The notes below the pieces were generated by a model that was not told the origin of the DNA, made no database searches, and worked only from the letters and a program-made list of their open reading frames with translations. DNA of 64,000 nt, taken from positions 16,503,601 to 16,567,600 of the forward strand of contig CM073322.1 in the NCBI GenBank assembly GCA_037043015.1, given 5' to 3'. The translations under genes were made by a program, and so were the position numbers. Source of the stretch: Bryum argenteum. Lineage: Eukaryota > Streptophyta > Bryopsida > Bryales > Bryaceae. Of this stretch, positions 23,854 to 37,692 are shown piece by piece; within the stretch, counting starts at the first letter, position 1; every line of letters begins with the position of its first letter.

Positions 23854-25682
23854 TCGTATCAGTGAGTTGTACCATAGGACACCCCGGAAGTGCTCTTCTT
23901 TATTTTTTTTCAAGATTGTTCATACTGAAGAGCTTACCATTTAGAATAGAGATTTATTGGAAATTGGCAATGGCAAAATCCATGGCTCTTAATGTAATTA
24001 TGCTTTTGACAATTGGCACAGCCTCAAACTCGTTGTGGTCTTTCTGAGCTTGCGAAACTCCATTGTGTTGTGCATGTCATATGCGCAGTGATGATTTCAG
24101 AATCCACCGGTGGATTTCTGCTCCGGTTCAAATCGTGTAGCTTGCAGTTGATTAATGCATTGATCTAGTGATTACGATCAGTGATATTAATGAGGTCCAC
24201 GAGTACCTTGGTCTGCTGCACAAATCTCAACATAAAACATGTTCAGAATCACATTCTTACAGTGTTTCATTTAAGTGCTGATTAACATATAACTGTGCTA
24301 ATCATCACACTGCAGTTAAATAACTGATGATTAACTGTGTGTAAATTTACTGCGGAATCATTGTGGCCTGTTGCACAAAGTGATGACTGATAGCCACCGT
24401 ATATTGTACCTTCACAACGAAGGTTTGGTGAGGTTTAATAAGTGGACATGTCTTTAATCACCCATTGATTACAGGGATTAATTTTTGAGTAAATCCTCAT
24501 TCAAAATTCAGATAATGGCTTTTGCATAGCTTCTTGAAGTATTGCTCAAACGAATCTACTGCCGAGATTCATATAGGTTGAATTTTGTGATTTGGTTATA
24601 GTCATTCCTTCATCAATATCTGAAGGTTTAGAAATCAAAAATTACTTCTCGAATTCTCCTTGTTGAGATGCATTCAAAAATATAGATATTTTTTCTGATT
24701 GGGTTTATGAAGAGGCACAATATTATTTTGAAGTTGATGTTGGGATTTTATGGGACCCCGGGGCCCTGCCATACAATTCAAATGACTAATACATTATTCG
24801 GTTCCTCTTATTGTTAAGATAATTGTCAAGGTAGATCTTACCTCTGCCGCTCTGTGTATGCCTCAGGCATTTTACACTTCACAATTTACCCGAAAAAAAG
24901 AAGAGGGACTCTTGCTGTTCACGAATCAATCAAGATAGTCCTCCTTCCACAAACAGTAATTACTTCGTATACCAATTTATGTTACCAAGTAAATTGGAGG
25001 TAAATGTACCACTTTTTTTGCTGGTTCAACCGCTGAATTTGATTGGACATTATATTTCAATCCTTCTTCACCTAGACCATTCAAGTGATTAGGCACTCTA
25101 CTATGTAAACACATGATTATTGGACTCTTACCACACAAACATATGTGGGGGGGGGGGGCTAAGTTAGGGTACGAATGAGAGGCCAGTTCAAATTTGAAAA
25201 AAAAAACAACGTTTACACGTGAGAACCACACATGGTTGAGTACAATCATATTCAAGTGCAGGACTCTGACGCAATAGTGAAAAGCATTTTACACGGCTTC
25301 CCAGAGGAAGGTGCCTTGCTTGATCGTTGAAGCCCCTCTGCTGGGCGCGCCAAAGCCCCCACTGGCAATTCTTAGAATTATAATTTTTAAACCCTTCCAA
25401 TGAGCTACACTAAATAGGTAGATTAGTGTTAGATACACTAATTTATATGAACATGTTATAAGTTTTTACTTTTGGTCAATATTTTTACCCTCTACATCCG
25501 TCAAGATGGGGATCCTTCCACAATATCGGAATCAATACTCTTGGTAATTTTTCTTTATCAAAAGTAAAGACTTATAGCATTTTCAAATCTTATAAAAAAT
25601 CTAACACTAATCTACTTATTCAGTGTAGCATAAAACACCACGTATTCATCGAACAATACTGTAATTGTATATGTATAAATAA
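23854..25682. other. 3' flank and AT-rich intergenic sequence
   Basis: Follows the KASH-like gene. No other gene seen. A homopolymer run of G lies at about 25145-25158. A few inverted words around 24.2-24.4 kb were not convincing as an element. Confidence 0.5.
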
Positions 25683-25815
25683 TAGATAGATAGAAACTCC
25701 GGTCCCTTTTGAGGGAATAGCGTGAATGAAATGTCCGCTCGTAATGCTAATAACCCGATGCCCACGGGACAAGGGGAAATTGGAACAATACTACTTCACC
25801 CTTTTAAGGGTGGAC
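25683..25815 (-). mobile_element. SINE-like repeat, copy B (truncated)
   Basis: Begins with a short GATA run, then matches copy A in order: AGAAACTCC, GTCCGCTCGTAATG, CCCGATGCCCACGGGACAA and CTACTTCACCC. The tRNA-like block seen in copies A and D is missing. Confidence 0.65.
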
Positions 25816-25929
25816 ACTTAAAGATCATATTGGTCAAAGTTGGGTGGTGTTATTTCTTGCAAGAACGCCAACAATCCATTTTGACTTCCTTGAACCTTTC
25901 GTCTCTGGGGTATTTTTGGCCAAAACTCA

Positions 25930-26900
<971 letters not shown>

Positions 26901-26916
26901 AAGCAATATTGTTTAA

Positions 26917-27176
26917 CCCCTAAAGGTTCTTGATGCAAAATTGTTTAAATCACCACAATATACATTCCCTTATTTCAGGCCTAAAAACTCTCAATCTAAG
27001 AATTAATTGGAAGATCCAACCGTACGATCTCAAAGTTAACTTAACCTTTTACTCACCAGTAGAATTTGAACCGTTGATTCTTTTTCATTTGTGAGATTAT
27101 AATGGTCAAAGTTGGCTGAATATTATTTCAACGGGGACGTCATAAAGCGATTTCCGCTTTCTTGGACCTTTAGGGG
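26917..27176. mobile_element. TTAA-type (piggyBac-like) MITE, 260 bp
   Basis: TTAA at 26913-26916 and 27177-27180 directly flanks CCCCTAAAGGTTCTTG and CTTGGACCTTTAGGGG, which pair as inverted repeats. Same length and interior words (GATCCAACCGTA, ATAATGGTCAAAGTTGGCTG) as 12895-13154. Confidence 0.88.
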
Positions 27177-27180
27177 TTAA

Positions 27181-28756
27181 AACTGAGTTCGGAGGAAGAA
27201 GTCAGACTCTTCAAAGTTTTTGCCCTTCATACAAAACGTCGTTTTTCTGACACTAGAGACGTTGAGGGGTCAAGAGTTAATTCTAGGTTCTTCTAGGAAC
27301 TTGTATGGTATGGTGGTAGTAACAAGCGCCTTATAATCATACTCATTTTTCCACCACTTGATCCAAATATCTGATGAAAACTATGCATTTATCCTCGTTC
27401 GCTGGGTCCAAACAAAGTGGGCCTAGTAGTATTTGAATAAATAATGTCCACCGAGATGGGGTCAGTAGTCCTATATCATTATTGTTATGTCCCGTGGGCA
27501 TATCATCACGGGTAGATCAAACGGGCATTTTATTCAAGCCAACCCACAAGGGATTGATGTTCTTATTTATTTATATAAACAGGGTGTGCACACTTGGATC
27601 AATTATAACTTAATGTTGGGGGCGGAAAAGGGAGGAGGCTTCCTATAATACAGCACCAAAGGGCATCCCTGCATCGGGAGGGACAGACGTACGTAGGCGC
27701 CAAAGATCACTGTCACTGTCACGGTTCAAAACCTTTTCCCAACTCCCAACGCGCCCGAAATTTGAATTCGATCTGATGCCTCCATCGGCAACGTAAACTG
27801 GCGCCCATGATCTGACGCTCGCTTATTTAATGGCGTTGTCGGCACATCCTCGTCGTCTACACATTTCGCTACTTTCAAATACCCCCCCGACGCTCCTTTC
27901 TGGTTTCATTTCCCAACTTTGTATTCGCATTTTGGAGCCGCTACGTACCTGTAACGGCCCCTGCTACCCAAGGTGCCATTGTAGCCGAACCCTTTCGTTG
28001 ACCTTCGTGAGGCATGTGAGGAAGCTTTGGTAGCTAGAGGCGGAGCTGGGAAAGTTGTTCCTTTGAGTCTTTTTGTAATTGTAAGCTCAGCTCGCAGTAT
28101 TGGTCATGCTGTGTGATTTGGTGAGGAACTGTGGGAGGTTGGACTTATCGCAGCTGATAATTTAGGAGTAATGTGGTGAAAACTTAGCTTCTTAGCTGAA
28201 GGCAGAGAGTGGTGTGTATGATAACAAGTGGATTGAGTATCACGGCGAGCGGAGGGAGCAGGTACAAGATGTGATCAATTTTTGTCAGGTACCCAATTTC
28301 TATTGGTTTGTTAGTTTGCAATTGTGTGCTGTACCCGTCGTTTGTGTGAGCCGGTTTGTATGACTTTCTGATGTACAATTGGAATGTTATTGGAACACTC
28401 CCTTCATATGGCAGTTGTGATATGGTTCTCTTCAAATTAAACCTGAACTTAGAAGTATGCAGCTGCCTTCGAGGTGCATATTTTGATGGGTTTCTTCTTC
28501 CTAAGCTGTTGAATTGATGTTTGTGGATTGATACGAAGCAGGCGGGATCGCAAGATGAAGTATTGTCTTCAAGCCGGGCAGTTAAGCGTTGCCGAAGGGA
28601 CGGGTAACATTTCTTTGGAGTTGTCGCTGGCAGCTGCAATTGGGAGTTCTCTTCCGCGGGCAGTGTTCCGTACACATTGCTCGATGTTTTGCAAGAATTG
28701 ATGCTCACTTGACGGGGGTGTTGACACTTTCAAGTAGGCACAAGCAAGCGCACTCG
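27181..28756 (+). promoter_or_regulatory. Upstream region and probable 5' untranslated exon of the coiled-coil gene
   Basis: Composition becomes richer in G+C from about 27.65 kb. A plausible leader intron runs from the donor at 28289 (GTCAG|GTACCC) to the acceptor at 28541 (GAAGCAG|GC). These splice sites are inferred from consensus only. No protein-coding signal precedes the ATG at 28757. Confidence 0.35.
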
Positions 28757-31112
28757 ATGGATATCGCTAGAAGCCCTATCTTGATGGGGTTGTCGGATGT
28801 GCTGGATGGCACAGCAGACTGGCTCAGTGGCGAAAACGGGAGTCTTGGGGGACTGATCGGGAAAAAAGCGACGCCAAGACGTGACAGCTTAAGAGCTTTG
28901 AAGCTTGCGGAATGCTTGAAGGAGCTTGCATCATTTCAAAGAGCTGTTTTAGAGGAGGATGACTCCCTGGTGCCGAAAGATCTCAATAGCACTATGTTTA
29001 TGGTAGGGTCAAGACGAGAGAAAGATACCGCATTATCGTCTTCCGAAGTGAAGAATGGCAGACGACGCGAGGTGAAAGACGTTCAACAGAAGCCATGGTC
29101 TATCTCTACGAAATCTGTTGCGAAGGGCGATGCAGGCATGTGCAAAGGAGACTCAAAAGTGATCAGAGTTTCTAAAAAATCCCCCGTCGCGGCTGCAAAG
29201 CCTAGACAGTATGTTATACATTCCAATCCTCTTGCAAATGGTCGGAGGTTGTCCGGAACCTCGTCGAAGAGGAGAGAGTCCATAGAACGACCACCTTCCA
29301 ATTGCCAGCGCTTGAGTAACTCCCCATCATTCAAGACGAAGTCGATCGAGAGGAGGAAGAATGGTGGGAGCGTACAGGCGTCGGAACGAATGAAGGCCCT
29401 GGAACGAACTCCAATCTCTAAGGGCGACGGGAAGGCAGCAAAGCTCACGGACAGGCAGAAAGTGCTTCTCAAGAGAGTGATGAATAGCCCTATGAATAGT
29501 CCATTGTCTGGGTTGAAACGGATTCACAGAGACAAGGCTGGTGGCATTACTTCGAGCGTGGATCTTTCTGCCTCAGCCCGTAGAGCACGTCGTTTGTCTA
29601 GAGTTCTCAGAGACGAGCACGAAGTTAAGCACCAGAACGAGCAATATGCGAAAGAGTTGCAAGAGCTACGGCGACTTTACGCCATTAAGGAAGACGAGGT
29701 AGTTTCCTAAGCTTCTGGACTTGATGTTTCTTTGTATTGCATTTAACATATAGGAGGCAATGGCACATGTCACGCTTTCAGTAGCGCAATGCAGATTACA
29801 AGCGTTTGACCATCTTTGCATTCCTATATATTTGGCACCTCCTCGCCAACATTAGACATGGTGCAAAGAGTGCTTTCTTGCAGCAAGATGAGCACCTTAT
29901 ATATTTGTCTTTGAGCATTATGCAGGCTGATAGGGCTCAATCGGCGGGCATGCTGCTGCGGCAAGTATGTGCAAACCAGGCGGAAGAGCTCAAGGCTTAC
30001 AAAGGAGCATTTCCAAACATCATGAAGGATATGTCTGATCTACGAGAGAACTACTACAAGCAACAAAAAGAGTTGCAGTTGGAGCAGAGCGCTAAACTCA
30101 GCCTTCAGGAAGAGGCCTCCAAACTTCGAGACCGTGTCGACTGTCTCACGAATGACATCAAACAGGTAACTCTCCATACTTCGCATGTTTTAAGGATGGC
30201 TGAGATCATGCTTTCTGATTGTCGAGTTATGATTCGTGGTCATTTTATGTTAACGGAGGTAGATGCTGCAGTTTAGTTCTAGCGGTTTGCATTTTATCAA
30301 TGGTTTTGATTATACTAACTTCTTTGCGATGCATGTGTAGACAAGAACGTTAAACACCGTTCTGGCAGAACGTGTCCAGCAATATGAGAAATCTCAGTGC
30401 ACTGGTTGTCGACTTCATTCCAATCAGAAACCGCTGAAAAAGGAGGTTTGTGATCGAGGCCTTATTCTCCTCCAAACTCAATGAAACTCACCTTAAATTG
30501 AAGGCTGAGTGGATTGGCCCTTTTACTCCTGAATTCTCACAAAGTGAGGGTGTTTGCAGGTGTCCCCGTTGTCTGGGAAGCCAAAGGCTGGTCAGTCGTT
30601 TAAAACACCACCACGGCCCCGCTCAGATTCGAATCTTGGGAGGAGGAACAGTCCAAGGGCTGCGGTGTCGTCAATGAAGGAGGTAGCCTACTATCCTACT
30701 CTTCGTCAATGGTTCTGCAAAGATACATGGGCAATGAATACCGTGTAAAATTTTGCATCCCCTTGAGAGCTAGTTATTGAAACTGCGTGGCTACCCGTCT
30801 ATGATGAAAGTCCTGCAAATTTTACTCATAGCATGCGTTCTAATTTCACTGCTGTACCAGGTGGAGAATGATTTCCAGCAGGAAAACAAGAGGCCATCCC
30901 TCAAAGATGCAGGGGAATCAGTCTGGAACGATTGTGCACTCCAAGCAAGGTGTGAAAATGTATCACAAGGTCATTCAAACACAGACAGCCTTCCAATCGA
31001 TGCGCTCAAGAACAGAATGAGTAGCCTCATGCTCACTGCTTCTCAAGCTCTAGAGAATCAACACCGAACCATGTCAACTGTTGTATATGAGAACGACTTT
31101 AGATCACGGTAA
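28757..31112 (+). CDS. Basic serine-rich coiled-coil protein of unknown function
   Basis: I do not recognise the family. Exons 28757-29698, 29926-30165, 30341-30445, 30560-30682 and 30861-31112 all join in phase 0 with GT-AG borders, giving 553 residues. Residues 1-60 include an acidic/hydrophobic segment (LSDVLDGTADWLSGENGSLG). About 110-285 is Lys/Arg/Ser-rich and low in structure, with repeated basic patches such as SSKRRESIERPPS and SPMNSPLSGLKR. About 285-400 is strongly heptad-patterned (QYAKELQELRRLYAIKEDE, then KQQKELQLEQSAKLSLQEE), a likely coiled coil. A small Cys pair (CTGC) follows, and the tail is again Ser/Arg-rich. The layout suits a cytoskeleton- or chromatin-associated structural protein, which is inference. 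Exon 4 could instead read on to a stop at 30748, giving a shorter isoform. Confidence 0.75.
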
Positions 31113-32060
31113 CTAGCACCAGGTTCCACAGGCTGAATGATGATAGGTACATTATGTGTTGTTCGAGGTCTTAGCCTCCGTGGATGTGTAAACGTATCGG
31201 ATATGTGGCTTGGGTTCAAGACTGATGCTCGTGCATAACTTATTTGGTGATGGCTCATTTGAATCTTGCTGAGTGAAGGATAAAGCTAAAGTGTCTATTA
31301 ATTTGACTTGCTTACTTCGATGTAAGAATCGTGTGAACCTGCACTGGAAAGACTGCCTGTGAATCACTCGATCGATCTTAAACGACACACATGGAGGTCA
31401 ATGCCGGATTTGCTATACTCTACCGATGTCTCCTAGTTTGAGTCCGGTGAGCTTGTCTATTGCTGAATGTATGAGAAGCTTGCTTTAGGCAATAAAGATT
31501 TGGAGGATTCAGTACAGTATCGCAACTCCTAACAATTTAGCCTTTTACTGTCGTGCATTTGTTATGCTCTGAGATCCATCTACGAGCACGCGCTTGATCA
31601 ATGTACAACTACAATTCGGAGTAGTTCTAACTTGTTACAGTATATGCGGTTTCGCGTAGAAAAGTTTTGAATATCATGTTGTATACTAATCAACTCTCTA
31701 ATCCTCATCGGATGCGATCTCGCGTAAGAAGTCGTTGGGTTTCAATCATTTGAAACAAGGACGGTTGGCCTGAAAAACCTGCAGGTCAAGTGGAAAGCTT
31801 ACAAATAAGTCTGGGAATATTGATACTTATGACACATAACGCCTCAGTCAGTCAGAGGGTCCATAGAGTGTACATATCAATCATCAAAATGAGAGATGCA
31901 AGCTGTGGTGCTGTAAGTGGGTTCGTATTATGAAAATTTCGAGGTTCAGAAATACGGCAAACTTCAGGCTCATAGGTCCCTTAATCCCTAAGCTTCATGA
32001 TTGTATCGTGAATTTTTATGCGAAACTAGTAATGTCCCCGTCGCCTCGGAGGAGAAGCTA
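31113..32060. other. 3' flank and intergenic sequence
   Basis: Downstream of the coiled-coil gene; AATAAAG near 31490 could serve polyadenylation. No other gene seen. Confidence 0.4.
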
Positions 32061-32510
32061 AAAAAGTATCCCGTGCCTACCATTTTCTTGAACATTATTA
32101 TGTTTATTATTTTTATTTAATTTTCTTTTGTTTTATTATTATTATATATTTTTATACATAATCCGAAAAGCATAGAAAAAGAAGGTAGGTAGGTAGATTT
32201 GTATGTTGATAGGTTGGTATGTTGGTAGGTTGGTACGCAGGTGGGTAGGAAGGATCGCTGGATCGATAACCCAATTCTGTTATATATAGACTAGTATGAT
32301 TCCCATTGTCCCGACGGGAAAGGTCTTTACATGGTACTTTTAGAAGAGTATCCCGTGTCTACCATTTCCTCAAAAGTTATTTTTTCTCCCTTCTTCTCTC
32401 TCTTTATTCACATTTTTTTGATACATAAAAGAAGGTAGGTAGGTTGGTAAGTTCGTAGGTTGGTAAGTTCGTAGGTTGGTAGGTTGGTACATTGGTGGAT
32501 AGGAAGAATT
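32060..32510. repeat. Two diverged direct copies ending in GGTAGGTAGG runs
   Basis: The segments at about 32060-32260 and 32345-32510 share GTATCCCGTG, CTACCATTT and AAAGAAGGTAGGTAGG, then degenerate GGTTGGTA/GGTAAGTTCG repeats. They look like a tandem duplication of one simple-repeat-tailed unit. Confidence 0.65.
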
Positions 32511-32536
32511 GCCGAACAATATTTTAATATAGAAGT

Positions 32537-32540
<4 letters not shown>

Positions 32541-32618
<78 letters not shown>
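32541..32618. repeat. Compound (AT)n(GT)n microsatellite
   Basis: About 27 AT units followed directly by about 11 GT units. Confidence 0.98.
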
Positions 32619-32826
32619 ATAGTTCTCGGACCCTCGTTCACGTTGTCGAAGCTCATCATATCCTCACATGACACAAGTAAGCCTTTCTGCTCATTGGAAA
32701 CGAGTTTTGTATTTCATCTTGACGATTGGTTGCAAAGATGAATATAGTAAAACATTTATAAATCTAGTGCGTCGTCGTCATCACCACTTTTTTTCAAGCC
32801 TCCCCCCCTCTCCTCCCTTCTCCTAC

Positions 32827-32922
32827 TTCCCTCCCGTCCTCTCGGGCAGCATGTCAAATTCCCTCCCGTCCTCTCGGGCAGCATGTCAAATTCCCTCCCG
32901 TCCTCTCGGACAGCATGTCAAA
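32827..32922. repeat. 32-bp tandem repeat, 3 copies
   Basis: Units begin at 32827, 32859 and 32891, starting TTCCCTCCCGTCC and ending GCATGTCAAA; the third has one internal change and a diverged end. Confidence 0.95.
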
Positions 32923-32929
32923 TAATGGT

Positions 32930-34440
32930 TCCCTTCCCTTTGGAGGGAGCCCCTTGTGCCCCCTTCCTCAGCCTGCCTACTTTTCGCTGCATCCCAAACC
33001 GTCCCACACCCTTAACAATTTCCTTTTTTTCTTCTTCTTGTTGATTATGTATAATCATTTTGACACCTTTGTAGTTTAGCAATCTTTTGAAAGACGTTTT
33101 GCAAAAAAATAAATTGAATGCAACATTTATTACTATGGTTTCTTAATGTCTCATACGTGTCAATGTGTCCGTTGTAAAGAAGTGTGAGATTGTACTTTGA
33201 CATTATACTGTATATGATTGTTAAAGGTGATTTATTCTTTTTAACTTTGTTGCAACATGCATAATGATATCGAATTGATGCAAAGATTAATAGCAATGCA
33301 GTGGAAGGTTCCAAGCATCGGAAGGTAATAGTAAAGTGGCTTATATTAATTGTTTATAATTGATATGAGCAAATTTTTAATGTGGTTTTTGTGAAATATT
33401 AAATTGTGACTTTGCTAAAAGTAAAGTGTTTGAAAAATCATGCAACCCTTGGAGACTATAAAAGGTTGAAAAAAGGTTGATTTTCAGATGGTCGTGTTTT
33501 CAAACTTCTTACCATAAATGTGCGACCGTAGTAGGTAGTAGATTGCGTACTGGTGATGGAATCAAATCACCTCAAAATCTTTTAGGTAGTCGACCATATC
33601 TTTTCTACCTTATATTATATTATTAAAGTGTAGTAGAGACACTTTGATCTGGTTGGTAAGGTCTTAAATCCTCGATGGTGGTTGCATATAGCTTTAAGCC
33701 ACAAAGATGCACTAGTATCAGTCGATTTCCGACACATTGAACCTTGAAAAAAAATAGTGTAAGTACAAGTTGGTTGGTTGGTTTCAGATAAGATTTTTAA
33801 TCCTTACAAGGTGGTAGGAAGTAGTTTTCACAATTGGAAGAACAGTCATGTAGTGTCTCCAGCACGCTTGAACGTGAAAAAAATAATGCAAGGTACAAAG
33901 ATTCTTGAGGTGATTTTATTGCAACGTCTCTTTACACTATTTGTTGTAGCGTTGTTGACCATCTAAAAATCAACATTTTATTCAACTTTGAGAATTTCCA
34001 AGAATTGCATGATTTTCCAAACCCTCTACATGAAGCAAAGCCATAATTTATCATATCATCAAAACCACATTGCTCACAATAGCAATCATACGCCAATTTA
34101 CTATTGCTCTTCAAAGCTTGAACACTTCGAAAGGTCTTTTAATACATCGCGATTATTTTGCATCAATTCAATATCAAATATCCTGGTTGCAATTTAAATG
34201 TAATAATGTCAGAAAGAATAACTTATCTTTGAAATCTTAATTGAAATCATAAAATTCAAATGCATAATGTTGAATTTCAACCGCACTATACTTCACAACG
34301 GACCCTTTGACGCTTAAAAAAACCAAAGTAATAATTGTTAAACTAATGTTAAAAAGATTTGTAAGATGTCTTCTCAACAAAGCAAGAAATTGGAACGCTT
34401 TAAATAGATCTTGAATCTTCACAGGTGTTAGCCGGTAGTC
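32930..34440. other. AT-rich intergenic sequence, no gene seen
   Basis: No family resemblance on either strand. Confidence 0.55.
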
Positions 34441-34453
34441 GTAAGCTAACAAA

Positions 34454-34760
34454 AGTAAGAACCTGTCACAAAGTAAGAACCTGTCACAAAGTGTCTCAGC
34501 GCACTTCGCTTGATATAAGATCTTAAATTCGTGCGTCTCGTACCATGCTATTGTCAGTTACCAAGAAGTGTAAAAATCAGTCATAGTTGCCTTCAGTACG
34601 CTCGGCTTCACACGAGACCTCAAATCTTCGTGCTTGGCACGTAGCTGAGACCTACCAAGAAGCATAAGAACTTGTCAAGAAGTCTCTCCAATACACGTGG
34701 CTTCACATAAGATCTTGAATTCTCATGCGTGGTAGCTGGTAGTTGTTAGTTATCAAAACG
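34454..34760. repeat. 18-bp tandem duplication inside degenerate ~100-bp repeats
   Basis: An 18-bp unit (AGTAAGAACCTGTCACAA) is exactly duplicated at 34454-34489. Around it, three diverged units of about 100 bp share a GTCTC...CACTTCGCTTGAT / TACGCTCGGCTTCACA / ACACGTGGCTTCACA core followed by GA[TC]CTTGAATTC-like words. Confidence 0.7.
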
Positions 34761-35216
34761 GGTAAATACTAGATTCTATAAGACGCGTAAATACAATGAC
34801 TTCATTCTTTTTTTGGGAAGGCATGAAAGCGGAAATCCTTCGTACATACCTATATTCAAAGTGAAGTAAATGATTAACGAAAAAAAGAAAATCTTTATTA
34901 CTAGGATAGTGGTCATTCTTTTAATATTCTTGTAGAGATCTTGAGTCTAATGATACTATTAAACAATTGCAAAATTGTTTGCATTGCATATACCTTAAGT
35001 GTATATAACTTTTATACACAAATAATAATTTAAGAGGGGAAATGAGACACTTGCCATTCTATAGTTGGTTACATATACATGAAATTTTAAATTTAAATAT
35101 AGAAACTTGAATTCGATAGTAACTTGTTGAAATTCATAGACAAGGAGGGTTCAAGTATGGTACAAATCTTGTGCAAAATGGTTAAATAGTGTTGGCCACA
35201 TGATATATGATGGGAA
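34761..35216. other. AT-rich intergenic sequence, no gene seen
   Basis: Nothing recognisable. Confidence 0.55.
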
Positions 35217-35670
35217 GAGCATCCTCAATGTATCCCTAGGAAACACTCATGAACAAAACTTTTCAGGGCCTGATCCGAAAAGTTGCCTCAACCTACTCTA
35301 GTTGAAACTCTCGAATTCTGAGGACTCCATACATTAAGCCTCCCACTCGCTACATTTGAGTTCTTTTCTTAGCCTTGGACATCTCCCTAAAAAAAAAAAG
35401 GTGGAGTCAAATATAACTATAGAAAAGCACAAGTTGACTAGTTTTGGCCAGAGTTGAGGCAAAATTTGGAGGGAAGTTCATTAATAGCCTATCTAATTGT
35501 TGCCACGTCACTTTTATTACCATTTAAGGGCACAAAGGGACTCAAAAGCTTACGATGGGTGAGACGGCCTACCCTGGATATCTCTCGTCATTTGTATTGG
35601 GCTTATTTGTATTGGGCTTGCTACAACTACCTCTACCTTTTTTTTTAAGGGCAATTCAGGGAAGATGCCC
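35217..35670. mobile_element. Possible PIF/Harbinger-like MITE, 454 bp
   Basis: The ends GAGCATCCTCAATGT and the complement of GGGCATCTTCCCTGA are PIF-like. TAA follows the right end, but the left flank is GAA, so the duplication is imperfect. Weaker than the element at 13517. Confidence 0.35.
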
Positions 35671-36019
35671 TAACATTAAGAATAATAATTATAAAACATA
35701 GGGACTCAAGTCAACTCAAGTCTTTTTACTTTCTTCTCTCAAATTGGACTTAGCTTATGAATATTTTAAACCAACAACCCTTTTTTGTCCATGAAGGCCC
35801 GAGGGACTAGGACTTCAACGTTTCATCAAATAGAGTAAGATGATGAATGATTTCAAAAAATTTAAACAAGATGATTTGAAATTTTCAAGTATAGGATCGT
35901 ATAAATTCCTAGTATGAAAAGTCGTACAAAAATTTCACTACAAAAATTTGGAAATCCATGCATCAGATAGAAAAGGGGGACTCAACCAAACATAGAGGAG
36001 CTTAATTTGACCAAGCATT

Positions 36020-36461
36020 AGTACCGTAACACCATAGCTGGTTCGTTCTTAAATAATTCCAAAAATAACAAACGAAAAAAAACGGAAATTCCATGCCTTC
36101 AAGAACGAATTTTAGGAAAAATTATCTCAATGTAATCCGAAATTTGAGAAAATAGAGTTTAATGATTCTGGAGGATTGTGGACTTATTCTGCCGCCCTCC
36201 AAAAATGGGTAAATGAAAAAACTATGCGCTGGCCCCACTAGTGTAGCTGCCAAATCTGCTGATTTCAAGTCTTGCTTAGTCTTGTCATTATGAAGCTCCA
36301 TCCACAAATAAACCTCCTTCTCTGCCCCGAATTTTTTTTTTTCTCTAAAAATATAGAGACGAATTTTTAAAAATTCGATTTGCAAGAAACGAACCTTATT
36401 TTTTCAAAAAAAATAATTATTCGTTCGGCAGAGAACGAACCAGCTATGGTGTTACGGTACT
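36020..36461. mobile_element. MITE with perfect 30-bp terminal inverted repeats, 442 bp
   Basis: 36020-36049 and 36432-36461 are exact reverse complements (first 20 bases AGTACCGTAACACCATAGCT). Perfect ends suggest a recent insertion. If the true end is GTACC, the flanks are TTA and TTC, near a 3-bp duplication. The interior is AT-rich; a short minus-strand frame inside has no family resemblance. Confidence 0.85.
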
Positions 36462-37044
36462 TCATACAAAGTCAAAAATGTGACCCCTCCATAAAAGAAA
36501 TTACACAATAGAGTTACCTGCAATTCATTTATACATTCTAGATCCATTTGAGTTCAAAATAATCAATCGTGAGGCTAGCAATGAGCAGAGGTACGCAACA
36601 CCTCAACACATTATCAAAAAATTAGAAAACATGTTAATGATTTGTGCAAGTGTAAATCAAAGAGATGCTTAAAGGGACCCTTCATTTGATTGATACTTTG
36701 ACATATAGTGAACTAAAAAGCAAACACCCATAGCTACCATATCTATTTGACAACACATCACTACATAAAATAACCTTTGTAAACCAAGAATATTTGAGAT
36801 TGACTAAGAGAATTACGAGTGATTCTCACGTCATCCTTGCCCATGTAATCATTCTCGATGTTGTGGATTTAGAGTTACTCCCACCTCATTCTAAAGCCCG
36901 ATTTCAATTGGCTGAGGATTGGTGCCTCAAAACACCATAAGAAAAAGATATATTACCCTCGTTGTGTTTGACGACTTATCAAAAATAATCTACCAACCTA
37001 CATATAACTCTCAATAAGATCAATTGAACGCATTGGAGTAAGGA
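36462..37044. other. AT-rich intergenic sequence, no gene seen
   Basis: Nothing recognisable. Confidence 0.55.
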
Positions 37045-37208
37045 AAGCTTTACATGGGGAGTCAAGCTAAGCATGGGGCCAATGGAGAGCAAAAATCCTC
37101 TTGGCGTGATTGGTTCATTAATTAAACTACAAGTCATGAACGAATCGCACTGCGAGAATTTTTACCCTCCTTCGGCCCAAGCTCGGCTTGACTTACCATG
37201 TAAAGCTT
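37045..37208. mobile_element. Short inverted-repeat element, ~164 bp (copy 1)
   Basis: The left end AAGCTTTACATGGGGAGTC pairs with GACTTACCATGTAAAGCTT at the right with two mismatches. The interior matches 46246-46408 block by block (CAATGGAGAGCAAAA, ACCCTCCTTCGGCCC, GCTCGGCTTGAC). Confidence 0.75.
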
Positions 37209-37659
37209 CCATGAGTACACCTACCAAGTTTTGAATATTCGACCGTAGAGATCTTGAGTCACATTCAGTCAAAGATCCACTTTTAGTCAAAACAAGCCAA
37301 TTGGGGCCGTTTTCGACTTTAGAGGCTAGTGTGAAGAGAGTGTTGGTTTTTGGAACACATTTTTCAGAAGGCAACAAGGTAGCTTCTGAGGAAAATGCAC
37401 CGCTGAACTGCAAGGTGAGTGTGAAGAGGGCAGTTGTATATAAAAAGGGAGGAAGTCAATGCGGTTGATTGCTTACCCATCTCTTTTTAGTATTAAAAAC
37501 TATTATTATATTGTTACTGGTTCCAACATCATGACCTGACGCTTGTGGAATGAGCACACATGCACATTCAACCAGTGCTGGACTGACCCCATTGCAGTAC
37601 GCCCCCTTCCCTTCGTGAAATTGATGTCACTTTCCAAGCAACACGTTTATGAAGTGTGT

Positions 37660-37692
37660 AACACCATATTCGCTTAATTGGGACTATTCCTT
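37660..37692 (+). repeat. Left 33-bp terminal sequence, Tigger/pogo-like
   Basis: Starts AACACCATATTCGCTTAATT. It is an exact inverted match to 62772-62804, 25.1 kb away. Both are directly flanked on the outside by GTGT. TTCGCTTA-type motifs are characteristic of pogo/Tigger terminal repeats, by family knowledge. Confidence 0.9.

Noticed and set aside
30554-30748. Final exon of the coiled-coil gene ending at 30748
   Set aside because: Splicing at 30683 into 30861-31112 keeps frame and adds 83 plausible residues; the read-through is kept only as a possible isoform.
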